A program made the translations under genes and the position numbers. Under the pieces are notes generated by a model. The model had not been told where the DNA came from. It searched no databases and worked only from the letters and a program-made list of their open reading frames with translations. This document shows positions 19,479-27,646 of a stretch of DNA of 64,000 nt, in pieces (within the stretch, counting starts at the first letter, position 1; each line of letters begins with the position of its first letter). Source of the DNA: Curtobacterium sp. MCBA15_001 (lineage in GTDB: Bacteria > Actinomycetota > Actinomycetes > Actinomycetales > Microbacteriaceae). The stretch is from the NCBI RefSeq assembly GCF_001864835.1, contig NZ_MJGI01000023.1, positions 204,539-268,538 of the forward strand. Reading direction: 5' to 3'.

Positions 19479-20473
19479 GCGCCCTGCGGTTCCTGCTCTT
19501 CCGCGTGCTCGGTGCCGTGGTCGTCCTGCTCGTGGTCGCCGCGGTGACGTACGCGCTGTTCATGCTGCTGCCGACGAACCCCGCGCGCGCGATCTGCGAC
19601 AAGCCCTGCACGCCCGACCGGCTGGCGCAGGTGCAGGCGTTCCTGGGCACGGACAAGCCGTGGATCGCGCAGTTCGGGGCCTACCTCGGTGGGATCTTCA
19701 CCGGGCGGACCTTTGGCAGCGGTGTCAGTGCCATCCACTGCGCCGCCCCGTGCTTCGGGTACTCGTTCCAGCTGCACGACAGCGTGACGTCGCTCATCCT
19801 GACGCGCCTGCCCGTCACGGCGTCGATCGCCGTGGGGGCAGCGGTGCTGTGGCTCGTCGCCGGTGTGGCCGGGGGAGCGGCCTCGGCGCTGCGCCGGGGA
19901 TCGGTGCTCGACCGCACGGTGATGGGCATCGCGGTCGCGGGGGTGTCCTCGCCGGCGTACCTGATCGGGCTGCTGTCCATCTTGCTGTTCGGCTTCGTGC
20001 TCGGCATCCTGCCCACGAGCGGGTACGTCCCGTTCGGCGAGGACCCCGTCGGCTGGCTGACCCACCTGGTGCTGCCGTGGTGCGTGCTCGCGTTCATCAG
20101 TGCCGCGATCTACGCGCGCCTGACCCGCGGCGAGATGCTCGAGGCGATGTCGCAGGACTTCGTCCGGACGGCCCGCGCGAAGGGCATCCGCGAGCGCCAG
20201 GTCGTCGTGCGGCACGGGCTGCGGACGGCGATCCTGCCCGTGGTGACGCTGTTCGGGCTCGACCTCGGGTCGTTGCTCGGCGGGGCCGTCATCACCGAGA
20301 AGGTGTTCTCGATGCAGGGGCTCGGCGCGCTGCTCATCGACGCGGTGCACACGCTCGACCTGCAGGTCGTAGTGGGCTTCACGCTGTTCTCGGCGTTCCT
20401 CGTGGTCACCGCGAACGTGATCGTCGACGTGGTCTACGCCGTCGTCGACCCTCGGGTGCGGCGCCGGGCGTAG
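19475..20473 (+). CDS. Dipeptide-type ABC importer, permease DppB-like
   Basis: Membrane subunit of 332 residues with six predicted helices. An N-terminal helix (FLLFRVLGAVVVLLVVAAVTYALFMLLPTNPA) is followed by the DppB-class GTDKPWIAQFGAYLGG segment and the EAA loop SQDFVRTARAKGIRERQVVVRHGLRTAILPVVT, then GGAVITEKVFSMQGLGALL. Its ATG overlaps the DppC-like stop by 4 bp. A CysXXXXCys pair in the first external loop (CDKPC) and CAAPC later are unusual for DppB and might form disulfides. Last gene of the operon; a palindromic hairpin follows 14 bp after the stop. Confidence 0.92.
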   Translation: MSALRFLLFRVLGAVVVLLVVAAVTYALFMLLPTNPARAICDKPCTPDRLAQVQAFLGTDKPWIAQFGAYLGGIFTGRTFGSGVSAIHCAAPCFGYSFQLHDSVTSLILTRLPVTASIAVGAAVLWLVAGVAGGAASALRRGSVLDRTVMGIAVAGVSSPAYLIGLLSILLFGFVLGILPTSGYVPFGEDPVGWLTHLVLPWCVLAFISAAIYARLTRGEMLEAMSQDFVRTARAKGIRERQVVVRHGLRTAILPVVTLFGLDLGSLLGGAVITEKVFSMQGLGALLIDAVHTLDLQVVVGFTLFSAFLVVTANVIVDVVYAVVDPRVRRRA

Positions 20474-20486
20474 GCGCTGCGCGCTG

Positions 20487-20503
20487 GCTCGCACCGTGCG
20501 AGC
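20487..20503. terminator. 17-bp palindrome between convergent genes, likely bidirectional terminator
   Basis: GCTCGCACCGTGCGAGC is a perfect odd palindrome lying between the stop of the DppB-like gene (20473) and the stop of the convergent eis-like gene (20596). Its core CTCGCACSGTGCGAG recurs at 56901-57036 and partly at 54618, so it belongs to a dispersed family rather than being a one-off terminator. Confidence 0.6.
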
Positions 20504-20595
20504 TTGCTGCCTGGTGCGCGGTCGTCCGCTCGGTGCGCGGTCGTTGCCGTGCACCGAGCGGTCGACCCGTCACCAGCCGGAGACGGTTCAGTGCG

Positions 20596-21951
20596 TCAGA
20601 AGTACGTGATGCCGTGCGGGGTCCGCGCGGGCAGCAGCATCGCGCGCAGCCGCACCGGCACCGCCGGGTCCGACGCCCGCAGGAGCCCGGCAGCGGCGAG
20701 CGTGACCGGCGACACCGCCCCGATCAGCAGCGCGCCGAGGTCCGCCACGTCGAGCCGGACGTCGACGTCGTGGCGCTCGTCCACGTCGTGCCCGTCGTCG
20801 TCGTGCCCGTCGACGTCATCGGCCAGACGGGTGACGCTGCCGACCCCGTCGACGACGTCGAGCCGGTACGTGCCCGTGGCGAACCCCATCGCGTCGGCGA
20901 CGGCGAGCACCACGCTGCCGTCGACCGCGTACGGCCGCGAGGTCAGCGCCGCAGCGACGTCGAGCACGCGGAGCCACACGTGGTCCTCCTCGTGGTCGAC
21001 GTCGTACGCCCGGTTGTCGCCGAGCGCCGCGACGATCGGGTCGTCGAGCCGCGAGCGGTTGTACTTCACGACGTCGTTGAGGTCGATCGAGAGCAGGAAC
21101 TCCCAGAGCGACAGGTACGCCGCGTCCGTCGCGTAGACGAGGTCGAGGACCTCGACCACGGTCTCCGAGCCGGACTCCGAGACGCGCCAGGTGACGTACC
21201 CGTCGACCTCGTCCGACGCCGTTGGCCGGTGCACGGCGGCGCGGACGCCCTTCGCCTTCTCGCCGTCGCCGCCGTACTCGCCGAACACGATCGGCCAGGT
21301 GCCGGCGTTCCGGACCATGGAGCCCGGGGTGCGCTCGTGGAAGCGTGCGAAGACGTCCTTGCCGACACCGTCCGCGAGCCACGTCGTCGGGACCATGGTG
21401 ACGACGCCCGAGGTGGGTGCGACGAACGGCAGTGCGCGGTTGCGGCGCACGCGGACGGCGCGCTCACGGATGGCGCACCCGAACCCGAAGCGGCGGTAGA
21501 TCGTGCCCTCGGACGCCGTGAGGGACGCCATCGCGTAGCCCTCCTCGACGCCGCGCTCGAGCGCGTGCGTCATCATCGCGCGGAGGATGCCGCGGCGACG
21601 TTCCGTCGGTCGGACGGTGACCGCGGAGATCGCCTGGGTGTCGACGAAGGACCCGTCGCCCCAGCTGAGCGCCTTGCGGAACCAGGTGAACGTGCCGGCG
21701 GGCCAGGTCTCGTCGACGGATCCGGGCACCGGGTCCTTGACGTACGCGCCCAGGAAGGTCTCCTGGTCCGCGATGAAGTTCGCTGCCATGCGCGCCGCGA
21801 GCTCGGGGGAGGGCGACGCCTCGTGGAAGCCGAGGCCGACCGCCTCCATCCAGGGAGCGGTCTGCGTGTCTGGAGCTCCGTCGGCATCGGTGCCGGGCTG
21901 GAACTCGCGCAGGTCGAAGCGGGCGGTGAACGCGTCGTTGATCGATGCCAC
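20596..21951 (-). CDS. eis: Eis-family N-acetyltransferase
   Basis: Acetyl-CoA-dependent acetyltransferase of the Eis family, whose members acetylate lysines and several amines of aminoglycosides. The 451-residue protein has the family's three-part layout: an N-terminal GNAT domain with the acetyl-CoA loop ISAVTVRPTERRRGILRAMMTHAL (residues about 108-131), a second degenerate GNAT domain, and an SCP2-like C-terminal domain. It ends in ITYF, whose terminal carboxylate lies in the active site of characterised Eis, and keeps the Tyr-rich SEGTIYRRFGFG segment. Monocistronic-looking, downstream of the seven-helix protein on the same strand with an 87-bp gap. Actual substrates are unknown. Confidence 0.86.
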   Translation of the reverse strand: MASINDAFTARFDLREFQPGTDADGAPDTQTAPWMEAVGLGFHEASPSPELAARMAANFIADQETFLGAYVKDPVPGSVDETWPAGTFTWFRKALSWGDGSFVDTQAISAVTVRPTERRRGILRAMMTHALERGVEEGYAMASLTASEGTIYRRFGFGCAIRERAVRVRRNRALPFVAPTSGVVTMVPTTWLADGVGKDVFARFHERTPGSMVRNAGTWPIVFGEYGGDGEKAKGVRAAVHRPTASDEVDGYVTWRVSESGSETVVEVLDLVYATDAAYLSLWEFLLSIDLNDVVKYNRSRLDDPIVAALGDNRAYDVDHEEDHVWLRVLDVAAALTSRPYAVDGSVVLAVADAMGFATGTYRLDVVDGVGSVTRLADDVDGHDDDGHDVDERHDVDVRLDVADLGALLIGAVSPVTLAAAGLLRASDPAVPVRLRAMLLPARTPHGITYF

Positions 21952-22038
21952 GAGCCGACCCTACCGGTGCCGTGTGTCCGGCGGCCCCGCGGCCAGCGCC
22001 CGCACCCGGCGTGCCGCCCGCTGATCGTCCGGCCGGGG

Positions 22039-22656
22039 TCAGAGCGCCGCTGCCACCATCCACGCGACCGCCGAGATCCCTGCCGCGCGCAGCACCGATG
22101 CCGCTGCCGGACGCCCGCGCCACGTCGCCACGAACTCGGCGACCGCTGCGACGAGCGCCGTCAGGGTGATCGCCACGACGATGCCCGGCAGGGGATGCCC
22201 CACGAGTCCCGCGCCCACCTGGTGGAACGCGATGATGCCCCACGGCACGATCCCGACCGCCGACCCGAGGCCGAGCGGAACCCGCGAACGGTCGGGGGAG
22301 CGCCGCTGGACCACCGCGAACAGCACGCCCGCGGACGCGAGCGCGTAGATGCCGACCAATGCCCCGACGTCGCGGATCCCGTTGAGCTGCGCGACGACGA
22401 ACACGGTGACCGGCGTGGTCAGGAGCGGGTCGAGCGTGCCGGACCACCGCGAGGACCACGCCCACGCCACGGCCGCCAGCGCGAGCACCACGACCATCGC
22501 CACGGCGACGTCGACCTGCGACAGCGTCGACGTCGGCTGCTCACCGAGGGTCACCGTCACCGGCCGGGTCGTGGGCGCTCCGAGCAGCGCGACAGCGAGG
22601 ACGGCCACGGCCTGCACCGCCATCAGGATGCTGATCGTCCTGCTGTGTCGGCGCAT
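22039..22656 (-). CDS. Seven-helix membrane protein, heliorhodopsin-like but lacking the retinal lysine
   Basis: The 205-residue protein has seven hydrophobic segments at about 8-27, 48-67, 77-94, 96-117, 128-149, 156-178 and 187-205. Compared from memory with heliorhodopsins, it shares an N-terminal helix starting shortly after MRR, an RW-initiated helix 3 ending in GIRDVGALV, a helix 5 reading GSAVGIVPWGIIAF, LPG before helix 6, and SAVAW in helix 7 matching the SALAW that follows the retinal lysine. At the lysine position stands Ile194, and the whole protein contains no Lys. Asp76 falls where helix 3 carries the Glu counterion. If correct it cannot bind retinal by a Schiff base. ATG 22656 was preferred to an upstream ATG because basic MRRH then precedes helix 1. 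Alternative: an unrelated seven-helix membrane protein. Confidence 0.6.
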   Translation of the reverse strand: MRRHSRTISILMAVQAVAVLAVALLGAPTTRPVTVTLGEQPTSTLSQVDVAVAMVVVLALAAVAWAWSSRWSGTLDPLLTTPVTVFVVAQLNGIRDVGALVGIYALASAGVLFAVVQRRSPDRSRVPLGLGSAVGIVPWGIIAFHQVGAGLVGHPLPGIVVAITLTALVAAVAEFVATWRGRPAAASVLRAAGISAVAWMVAAAL

Positions 22657-22712
22657 GCCCGAGAGCCTGCCACGCGGGCCGGTGTGCACCACCAGCGTCC
22701 GTTGGTCCTGGC

Positions 22713-23696
22713 TCAGCGGCGGGCGGTCAGCACCTCACTGAGTCGCCAGAGCCGCTCGGCGTCGTCGGGGTCGAGCATCGCGGAGTTGGCGTCGGCGGGG
22801 ATGCGCTGTGCGGTGAGGGGACGCACTTCGTCGTCGATCACGGCCACCTCGCTGTCCTTCAGGTAGACGCCCCCGACGCCGTCGAGGGCCGGGTGCACGG
22901 CGCCGAACACCAGGGTCGCGGCGCCCTGCTCGATCGTCTTCGTGCCGCGCTCGGGGTCGATGACCGTCGCCCCGTGCTCGTCCACGAGGCCCTGCTCCCG
23001 GTACGCCGCGACCCGATCGGGTCGGTGCGGACCCGGGCCGATCACGACACCGGGGTGCGCTGCCGTGGCTCGGATGCCCTCAGCAGCATGGCGGAGGTCG
23101 AACGCGACCGAGAAGAGTACGTTCGCCCGCTTCGACTGTGCGTACGCGGCGCCGGCGTCGTACCCGTGGGCGAAGGTGGGGTCGTTCCAACGGATCGCAC
23201 CGATGCGGGCTGCCCCGGACGTCACGGTCACCACCCGGGCTCCCCCCGCTGACCGCAGCGCCGGCAGCAGGCCCTGCGCCAGCTGGAAGTGCCCGAGGTG
23301 CGACGTCGAGAACGCCAGTTCGTTCCCGCGGGCGTCGAGCCGTCGCTCCAGGGAGAAGAGCACCGCCGCGTTGGCCACGAGCGCCTGGAGCGGCCGGCCG
23401 GAGGCGTTCCACCGTGCGGTGAACGAATCGACGGAGCCGGGGTCCGTCAGGTCGAGGTGTTCGACCTGCACGCGGGGAATCCCCGCAACGACGGCCGACG
23501 CGCGTGCGACGTCGCGGGAAGCGACGGTGACGGTCGCACCCGCCACCGCGAGCGACCGGGTGACCTCGAGGCCGAGCCGACCGTGGCCGCCGGTGACGAC
23601 GACGTGGTGGCCGGTCAGGTCGAGCCCGGCGAGGACTTCGGAGGCTGTGGTCGCGGTACGGAAACCAGATCCGACGGGGTGCTGTTGCTCGATCAC
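22713..23696 (-). CDS. Short-chain dehydrogenase/reductase
   Basis: NAD(P)-dependent oxidoreductase, 327 residues, of the retinol-dehydrogenase/WWOX-like SDR group by length. The Rossmann motif reads VVVTGGHGRLGLEV (residues about 33-46), a variant of TGxxxGxG with Arg at the middle Gly. NAAVLF matches the NNAG motif, and the catalytic Ser-Tyr-Lys appear as VTVTSGAAR and AAYAQSKRAN. The Asn-His-rich SHLGHFQLAQGLLP segment is typical. It is divergent from a VOC-family gene across 119 bp holding two strong TetR-like operators, so expression is probably ligand-controlled. Substrate unknown. Confidence 0.88.
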   Translation of the reverse strand: MIEQQHPVGSGFRTATTASEVLAGLDLTGHHVVVTGGHGRLGLEVTRSLAVAGATVTVASRDVARASAVVAGIPRVQVEHLDLTDPGSVDSFTARWNASGRPLQALVANAAVLFSLERRLDARGNELAFSTSHLGHFQLAQGLLPALRSAGGARVVTVTSGAARIGAIRWNDPTFAHGYDAGAAYAQSKRANVLFSVAFDLRHAAEGIRATAAHPGVVIGPGPHRPDRVAAYREQGLVDEHGATVIDPERGTKTIEQGAATLVFGAVHPALDGVGGVYLKDSEVAVIDDEVRPLTAQRIPADANSAMLDPDDAERLWRLSEVLTARR

Positions 23697-23726
23697 GGTG
23701 ATGGCCTCTCCTCAGTGGCGTTCCAA

Positions 23727-23764
23727 ACGGAATGCTGTTCCGAATATACGGAACGGCGTTCCGT
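23727..23764. promoter_or_regulatory. Two TetR-like operators between SDR and VOC genes
   Basis: CGGAATGCTGTTCCG (23728-23742) and CGGAACGGCGTTCCG (23749-23763) are 15-bp dyads of the form CGGAAN5TTCCG. Their centres are exactly 21 bp apart, two helical turns. The second is a perfect 17-bp palindrome when flanks are included (23748-23764). A further dyad, GTTCCGAATATACGGAAC, links them (23737-23754). The layout fits cooperative binding by a TetR-family repressor; no such gene adjoins. Confidence 0.75.
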
Positions 23765-23815
23765 TCTGCAAGACTGCCCTTGACCGTCGCCCCGGACACG
23801 AGGACCATCGCCGAC

Positions 23816-24214
23816 ATGAGCCTCTTCATCGCCTGTCCGGTCGAGAGCGTCGAACGCGCGACCGCCTTCTACACAGCCCTCGGCTGGACCCACAACGCGG
23901 AGATGTCGAACGACCAGGTGGCGTGCTTCGCCGTCGCGCCGGAGCAGTACGTCATGCTCAGCAGCCGCGAGATGTACGCGAGCGTCGGCGGGACCGAGGA
24001 CCTGATCGGCGGTCCGGACACCCCGTCGAAGGTCACCGTCTCCTTCGACCTCGACAGCCGCCAGGCGGTCGACGACCTGCTCGATCGGGCCGCTGCCGCT
24101 GGCGGGCGGATCGGCGACACCGACGAGTACCCGTTCATGTACCAGCGCCAGTTCGACGACCCGGACGGCTACCACTGGTCGCCGTTCTGGATGAAGCCGG
24201 AGCCGGATGCCTGA
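23816..24214 (+). CDS. VOC (glyoxalase/dioxygenase-fold) family protein
   Basis: Small metal-site-fold protein of 132 residues. Two beta-alpha-beta-beta-beta modules are visible: MSLFIACPVESVERATAFYTALGWTHNAEM and the second half ending in FDDPDGYHWSPFWM, a typical VOC terminus with the last metal-site region. The sequence resembles the extradiol-dioxygenase-like VOC group often annotated as glyoxalase of unknown substrate. ATG 23816 was selected since the earlier in-frame ATG lies in the operator region. It faces the SDR gene and shares its operators, so both may act in detoxification of the same compound. Confidence 0.85.
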   Translation: MSLFIACPVESVERATAFYTALGWTHNAEMSNDQVACFAVAPEQYVMLSSREMYASVGGTEDLIGGPDTPSKVTVSFDLDSRQAVDDLLDRAAAAGGRIGDTDEYPFMYQRQFDDPDGYHWSPFWMKPEPDA

Positions 24215-24865
24215 TCACCCCCGCGGCTGCGGGTCGTGCGGATGCTCCGGGTCGGCCGCGAAGACGCGCTCGTACACGTCGTACACGACCGCGGCCTTGG
24301 CGTCGTTGTAGCGCAGCGTCGTCCCGGGTGCAGCGGCCGCCAGCTTGGCGTCGGCGTACGCCTGGCGGTCCGATGGGTGCGTCCGCAGCCAGGCCACGAA
24401 GGCACGGTGGCGGGCGGGCTCGCGGGCGTCCGGCGCCCAGACGTGCAGGTTCGTGTTCGGCTCGGCGAGGGTGAGCTGCCGGTGCGCGTCCCCGCCCAGG
24501 TCGTCACGGAACAGCAACCGGAAGCCGACGGCCTCCAGGGGCGGGAGCCAGGCGTCCTCGTCGAGCACGTCCGGCACCAGCAGGTCCGCGTCGACCACCG
24601 GTTTGGCGACCAGGTCGGGGACGGCGGTGGAACCGACGTGGGTGAGCCGGACGCCGGGGCCGAGCGCAGCCTCCACTGCGGCGCGGACGGTCCGGAACGC
24701 GTCCGCCCAACCGGGGTCGTGGGCCTGCAACGGGCCGGGCTCGGTCTGCCGGAACGCCACACGCTCCGACTGTCGGGCGGCGTTGGCGCCGCCGTCGAAC
24801 GGCCGCCAGAGGGGATGCAGGACCACACCGGCACTCTGGCACGCAGCGACGTCGTGCGGAAGCAC
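24215..24865 (-). CDS. GrpB-family protein (nucleotidyltransferase-fold, UPF0157)
   Basis: Family with a nucleotidyltransferase-like fold and no settled function. The diagnostic run RLTHVGSTAVPDLVAKPVVDADLLV is clear near residue 85, preceded by the usual opening DPGWADAFRTVRAAVEAALG. The C-terminus YNDAKAAVVYDVYERV is typical of GrpB (family ending: YxxAKxxFI). The first 45 or so residues, up to QAHDPGW, exceed most relatives; a later start is possible. It directly abuts the convergent VOC stop and lies 16 bp after the end of the photolyase reading frame on the same strand. Confidence 0.82.
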   Translation of the reverse strand: MLPHDVAACQSAGVVLHPLWRPFDGGANAARQSERVAFRQTEPGPLQAHDPGWADAFRTVRAAVEAALGPGVRLTHVGSTAVPDLVAKPVVDADLLVPDVLDEDAWLPPLEAVGFRLLFRDDLGGDAHRQLTLAEPNTNLHVWAPDAREPARHRAFVAWLRTHPSDRQAYADAKLAAAAPGTTLRYNDAKAAVVYDVYERVFAADPEHPHDPQPRG

Positions 24866-24881
24866 GGACCGTCGCGGGCCG

Positions 24882-26367
24882 CTACGGCATCGTGCGGTGG
24901 GCCTCCTGGGCGACGACCTGCTCGCGGTCGGCCAACCCGCGCAGCTGCTGGAGCGGCCGCATCATCCGCGAGTTCCCCCGCAGCGCCGGTTCGGCACGGT
25001 CCAGGAACGCCCAGTAGCCGGCGGTGAACGGGCAGGCGTCCTCGCCGAGCCGCTTCGTCGGGTCGAACCGGCACCCGCCGCAGTGGTCGGACATCCGGTC
25101 GACGTAGCGCCCACCCGCGGCGTACGGCTTCGTCGCGACGCGGCCACCGTCGGCGTGCTGCGACATCCCGACGATGTTGGCGGGCATCACCCAGTCGGTG
25201 CCGTCGACGAACACGTCGGTGAACCACTCGGTCAGCTCGACCGGGTCGTAGCCCCGCTGCAGCGCCCAGTTGCCCAGGACCATGAGCCGCTGGATGTGGT
25301 GCGCCCAGCCGTGCTCGGCGACGGTGTCGATCGCGGTGGACAGGCAGACGGCCTCGACCTCGGAGGCGTCGAGCTCTCGCCACCAGCGCGGCAGGCGGAC
25401 CCGGGGGAGCGGCTCCGAGCGGTGCGGCGGACGCCGCGTACTCGTCGCCGAACCACCAGTAGAGGTGCCAGACGTAGTCGCGCCAGCCCGCGATCTGGCG
25501 GACGAAGCCCTCGACGCTGTGCAGGGGAGCCGACTGGTCGGCGTACGCGGAGAGCGCCGCGTCGATCGCGGTGCGCGGGTCGAGGACGCCGAGGTTCATC
25601 GGCACGCTGAGCAGCGAGTGCGCCATCGTCCAGTCGTTCGTCAGGACCGCGTCCTCGTACGGGCCGAAGTCTCCGAGACGGACCTCGACGAAGTCCGCCA
25701 GCGCGGCCTCGGCCTCGGCGGCGGTGACCGCGAAGCGCCGACGGTCGTCCTGCCCGACGAACTGCACGACACCGTCGCGCTCCCACCGGTCCAGGTCGTG
25801 GCGCACCTGGTCGTCGACATCGTCCTCGGTGGGCCACCACGGGTCGGGCAGCCCGAGCGTCGTGGCGCCCTTCGGCGGCGGCTGCCGGTTGTCGGCGTCG
25901 TGGCTGAACTGCCCGCCGACGGGGGCGTCGCGGTCCATCAGCCAGCCCTCGCGGCGACGGACCTGCTCGTAGAAGGTCTCCATCAGGAACCGGTCACCAC
26001 GCCCGGCAGCCCAGGCGCCGAACTCGTCCTCGCTCGTGACGAACCCGCGACTCGGCAGGATGCGCGTCCCGTCTCCCCAGTGTCGGACCTGCCCGCGCAG
26101 GTGTCGCGACGGCGGGTCGACGACCTCCAGGTCGTCCCGCCCGACCAGGGCGTCCCGCAGGTGATCCACCTGGACGTGCTCGGCCCGGTCGCCGAGTTCG
26201 CGCACCCGGTGTCGCAGTGCGCTCAGCCACAGGTGGGCCTTCGCCCGGTGCACGGGGCGGGCGGCGAAGAACTCGGTGGCCTCGACGACCAGGGTCGGCC
26301 CGCCGTCGTCGAAGAGCGGGCCGTACTGGCCGGGCAGGACCAGGCGGGTACGCGGGGCATCGGTCAC
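24882..26367 (-). pseudogene. phrB: FeS-type cryptochrome/photolyase (PhrB class), broken by a frameshift
   Basis: Member of the FeS bacterial cryptochrome/photolyase (CryPro, PhrB) family, which repairs UV photoproducts with FAD and a 4Fe-4S cluster. The first part from GTG 26367 reads MTDAPRTRLVLPGQYGPLF, then RILPSRGFVTSEDEFGAWA, METFYEQVRRREGWLMD and GWRDYVWHLYWWFGDEY. Beyond about base 25425 the frame changes: homology resumes one frame over with LPRWWRELDA, GWAHHIQRLMVLGNWALQRG, NIVGMSQHADGG, MSDHCGGCRFDP and EDACPFTAGYWAF, ending at 24882. The Cys residues for the cluster lie in the second part. A single extra base between about 25390 and 25425, within a C/G-rich stretch, explains the shift. 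It is either a true recent mutation or a sequencing error. Confidence 0.85.
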
Positions 26368-26483
26368 CCCGCGGACGGTACGCGAGCGGTCTGCGGCGCG
26401 CCCGACACTGGCCGCCGTGCGCGCTGGCCGGCAGTCCGCAGCGGATCCGGACGGGAGGCTCGGCTCGGCCGTGCGCGCCGGGC

Positions 26484-27017
26484 TCAGTCCGTCGCGCCTG
26501 CTGGAGGGTCGACGAGCAGGCCGACACGGTCCGCCAGGTAGTCGGCCAGGGGCACCGCGGTGGCGGCGGTCGGGGACCACCGCACCATGGGCACGTCCCC
26601 GTCGACGAAGAGCGCGCCGTCCCCATCGACGAGCGAGTCGTCGAGGGGCACCTCGCGCGCGCCGTGGTTCACGGTGTCGCCCGCGGCGAAGTGCCCGCGG
26701 ACCGCCGCTGCCCGGTACGCCCGTCGGGTCTCGGCGGACACCGACTGGAACTGCGCACGTCCGGGCTCGGTCACGCGGGTGATGGTGCCGGTCGCCCAGA
26801 CGCGGCCGCCGGTCTCGACGCTCGACCCCACCAGCAGGGCGCCCACCCGCCAGACGCGACCCAGGGACCGCATCGTCGGTTCGCGCCGGATGCCGAGCAC
26901 GGGCTTGGGCTCGACGTACTCGCCGAGCGCCTCGTCCGGCACGGCCGCATCCCGCAGTCGTCGGGCCGCCGCGTCGAGCAGCTCCCGCGCCTGGGTCACA
27001 CCGTCCGTCACGTCCAC
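26484..27017 (-). CDS. Uncharacterised protein, 177 residues
   Basis: I recognise no domain. From GTG 27017 the protein begins with MDVTDGVTQARELLDAAARRLRDAAVPDEALGEY, an amphipathic helix, followed by a beta-rich core (VWRVGALLVGSSVETGGRVWATGTITRV) and ends with an acidic/proline segment. No signal peptide or membrane helix, so probably cytoplasmic. GTG 27011 is an equally possible start. It follows the signal peptidase gene after only 5 bp on the same strand and may be the last gene of that operon, though its composition does not suggest a secretion role. Confidence 0.7.
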   Translation of the reverse strand: MDVTDGVTQARELLDAAARRLRDAAVPDEALGEYVEPKPVLGIRREPTMRSLGRVWRVGALLVGSSVETGGRVWATGTITRVTEPGRAQFQSVSAETRRAYRAAAVRGHFAAGDTVNHGAREVPLDDSLVDGDGALFVDGDVPMVRWSPTAATAVPLADYLADRVGLLVDPPAGATD

Positions 27018-27022
27018 CGAGC

Positions 27023-27646
27023 CTAGACGCGCCGCCCCCGGGCCGGTGCGGCCGAACGGCGACCGTGCGGACGACCAGCCTGCCGGCGGCCGGCGCGGCG
27101 ACGTCGGACGGACGACACGGCGCCCGTCGTGACCATCACGGCACCGTAGGTGATGAGCACCCCGGCGACGAGGGGCACCACCCAGCCCCGCGATCCGTTG
27201 ACCACCTGGTTGACGTACCCGAGCCCGGGGAGGCTGTACCAGAGCACGCCCCGCACCTGGACGGCACGGACCGGGGCGTCCGGCTCGGCGTTGGCGTCGC
27301 CCTGCACGACGAACGTGCGCGCGCCGTCGGACGACGACGACACGGCGACGACCCGGTGGCTGATCACGGCGGGTTGCCCGGAGACGACCTGGTACGTCAG
27401 GACGTCCCCGACGCGGACGTCGTCGAGCGGGACCGGGCGGACGACGAGCAGCGTGCCGGGCGGCAGCGCGGGCTCCATCGACCGGGTCAGCACCGTCAGC
27501 GGCGTGGACCCGGTCGCCTTCGGGACGACGATGAGCACGACGGCCAGGCCGGCCACGACCAGGAGCATGCCGGTGCTCAGCCCGAGCACGACGGCGTGCA
27601 CGACCGCGCGCCACCCGGTCCGCTCGGCCGCGCCACGCGACCTCAT
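27023..27646 (-). CDS. sipW: SipW-type signal peptidase I
   Basis: Membrane-bound endopeptidase that removes non-standard signal peptides. The 207-residue protein has an N-terminal membrane helix (VVHAVVLGLSTGMLLVVAGLAVVLIVV), then LTVLTRSMEPALPPGTLLVVRPV with the catalytic Ser of the SM motif, VGDVLTYQ, and ISHRVVAV, in which a His replaces the Lys of ordinary bacterial enzymes. Ser-His chemistry marks the SipW/archaeal/ER class. A second membrane helix lies near the C-terminus before an Arg-rich tail. Its ATG overlaps the stop of the preceding substrate gene by 4 bp, so enzyme and substrates are made together. Confidence 0.9.
   Translation of the reverse strand: MRSRGAAERTGWRAVVHAVVLGLSTGMLLVVAGLAVVLIVVPKATGSTPLTVLTRSMEPALPPGTLLVVRPVPLDDVRVGDVLTYQVVSGQPAVISHRVVAVSSSSDGARTFVVQGDANAEPDAPVRAVQVRGVLWYSLPGLGYVNQVVNGSRGWVVPLVAGVLITYGAVMVTTGAVSSVRRRRAGRRQAGRPHGRRSAAPARGRRV

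Noticed and set aside
20596-21951. Aminoglycoside resistance by the Eis-like gene
   Set aside because: Family membership is clear, but Eis homologues differ widely in substrate and the sequence does not show resistance activity.
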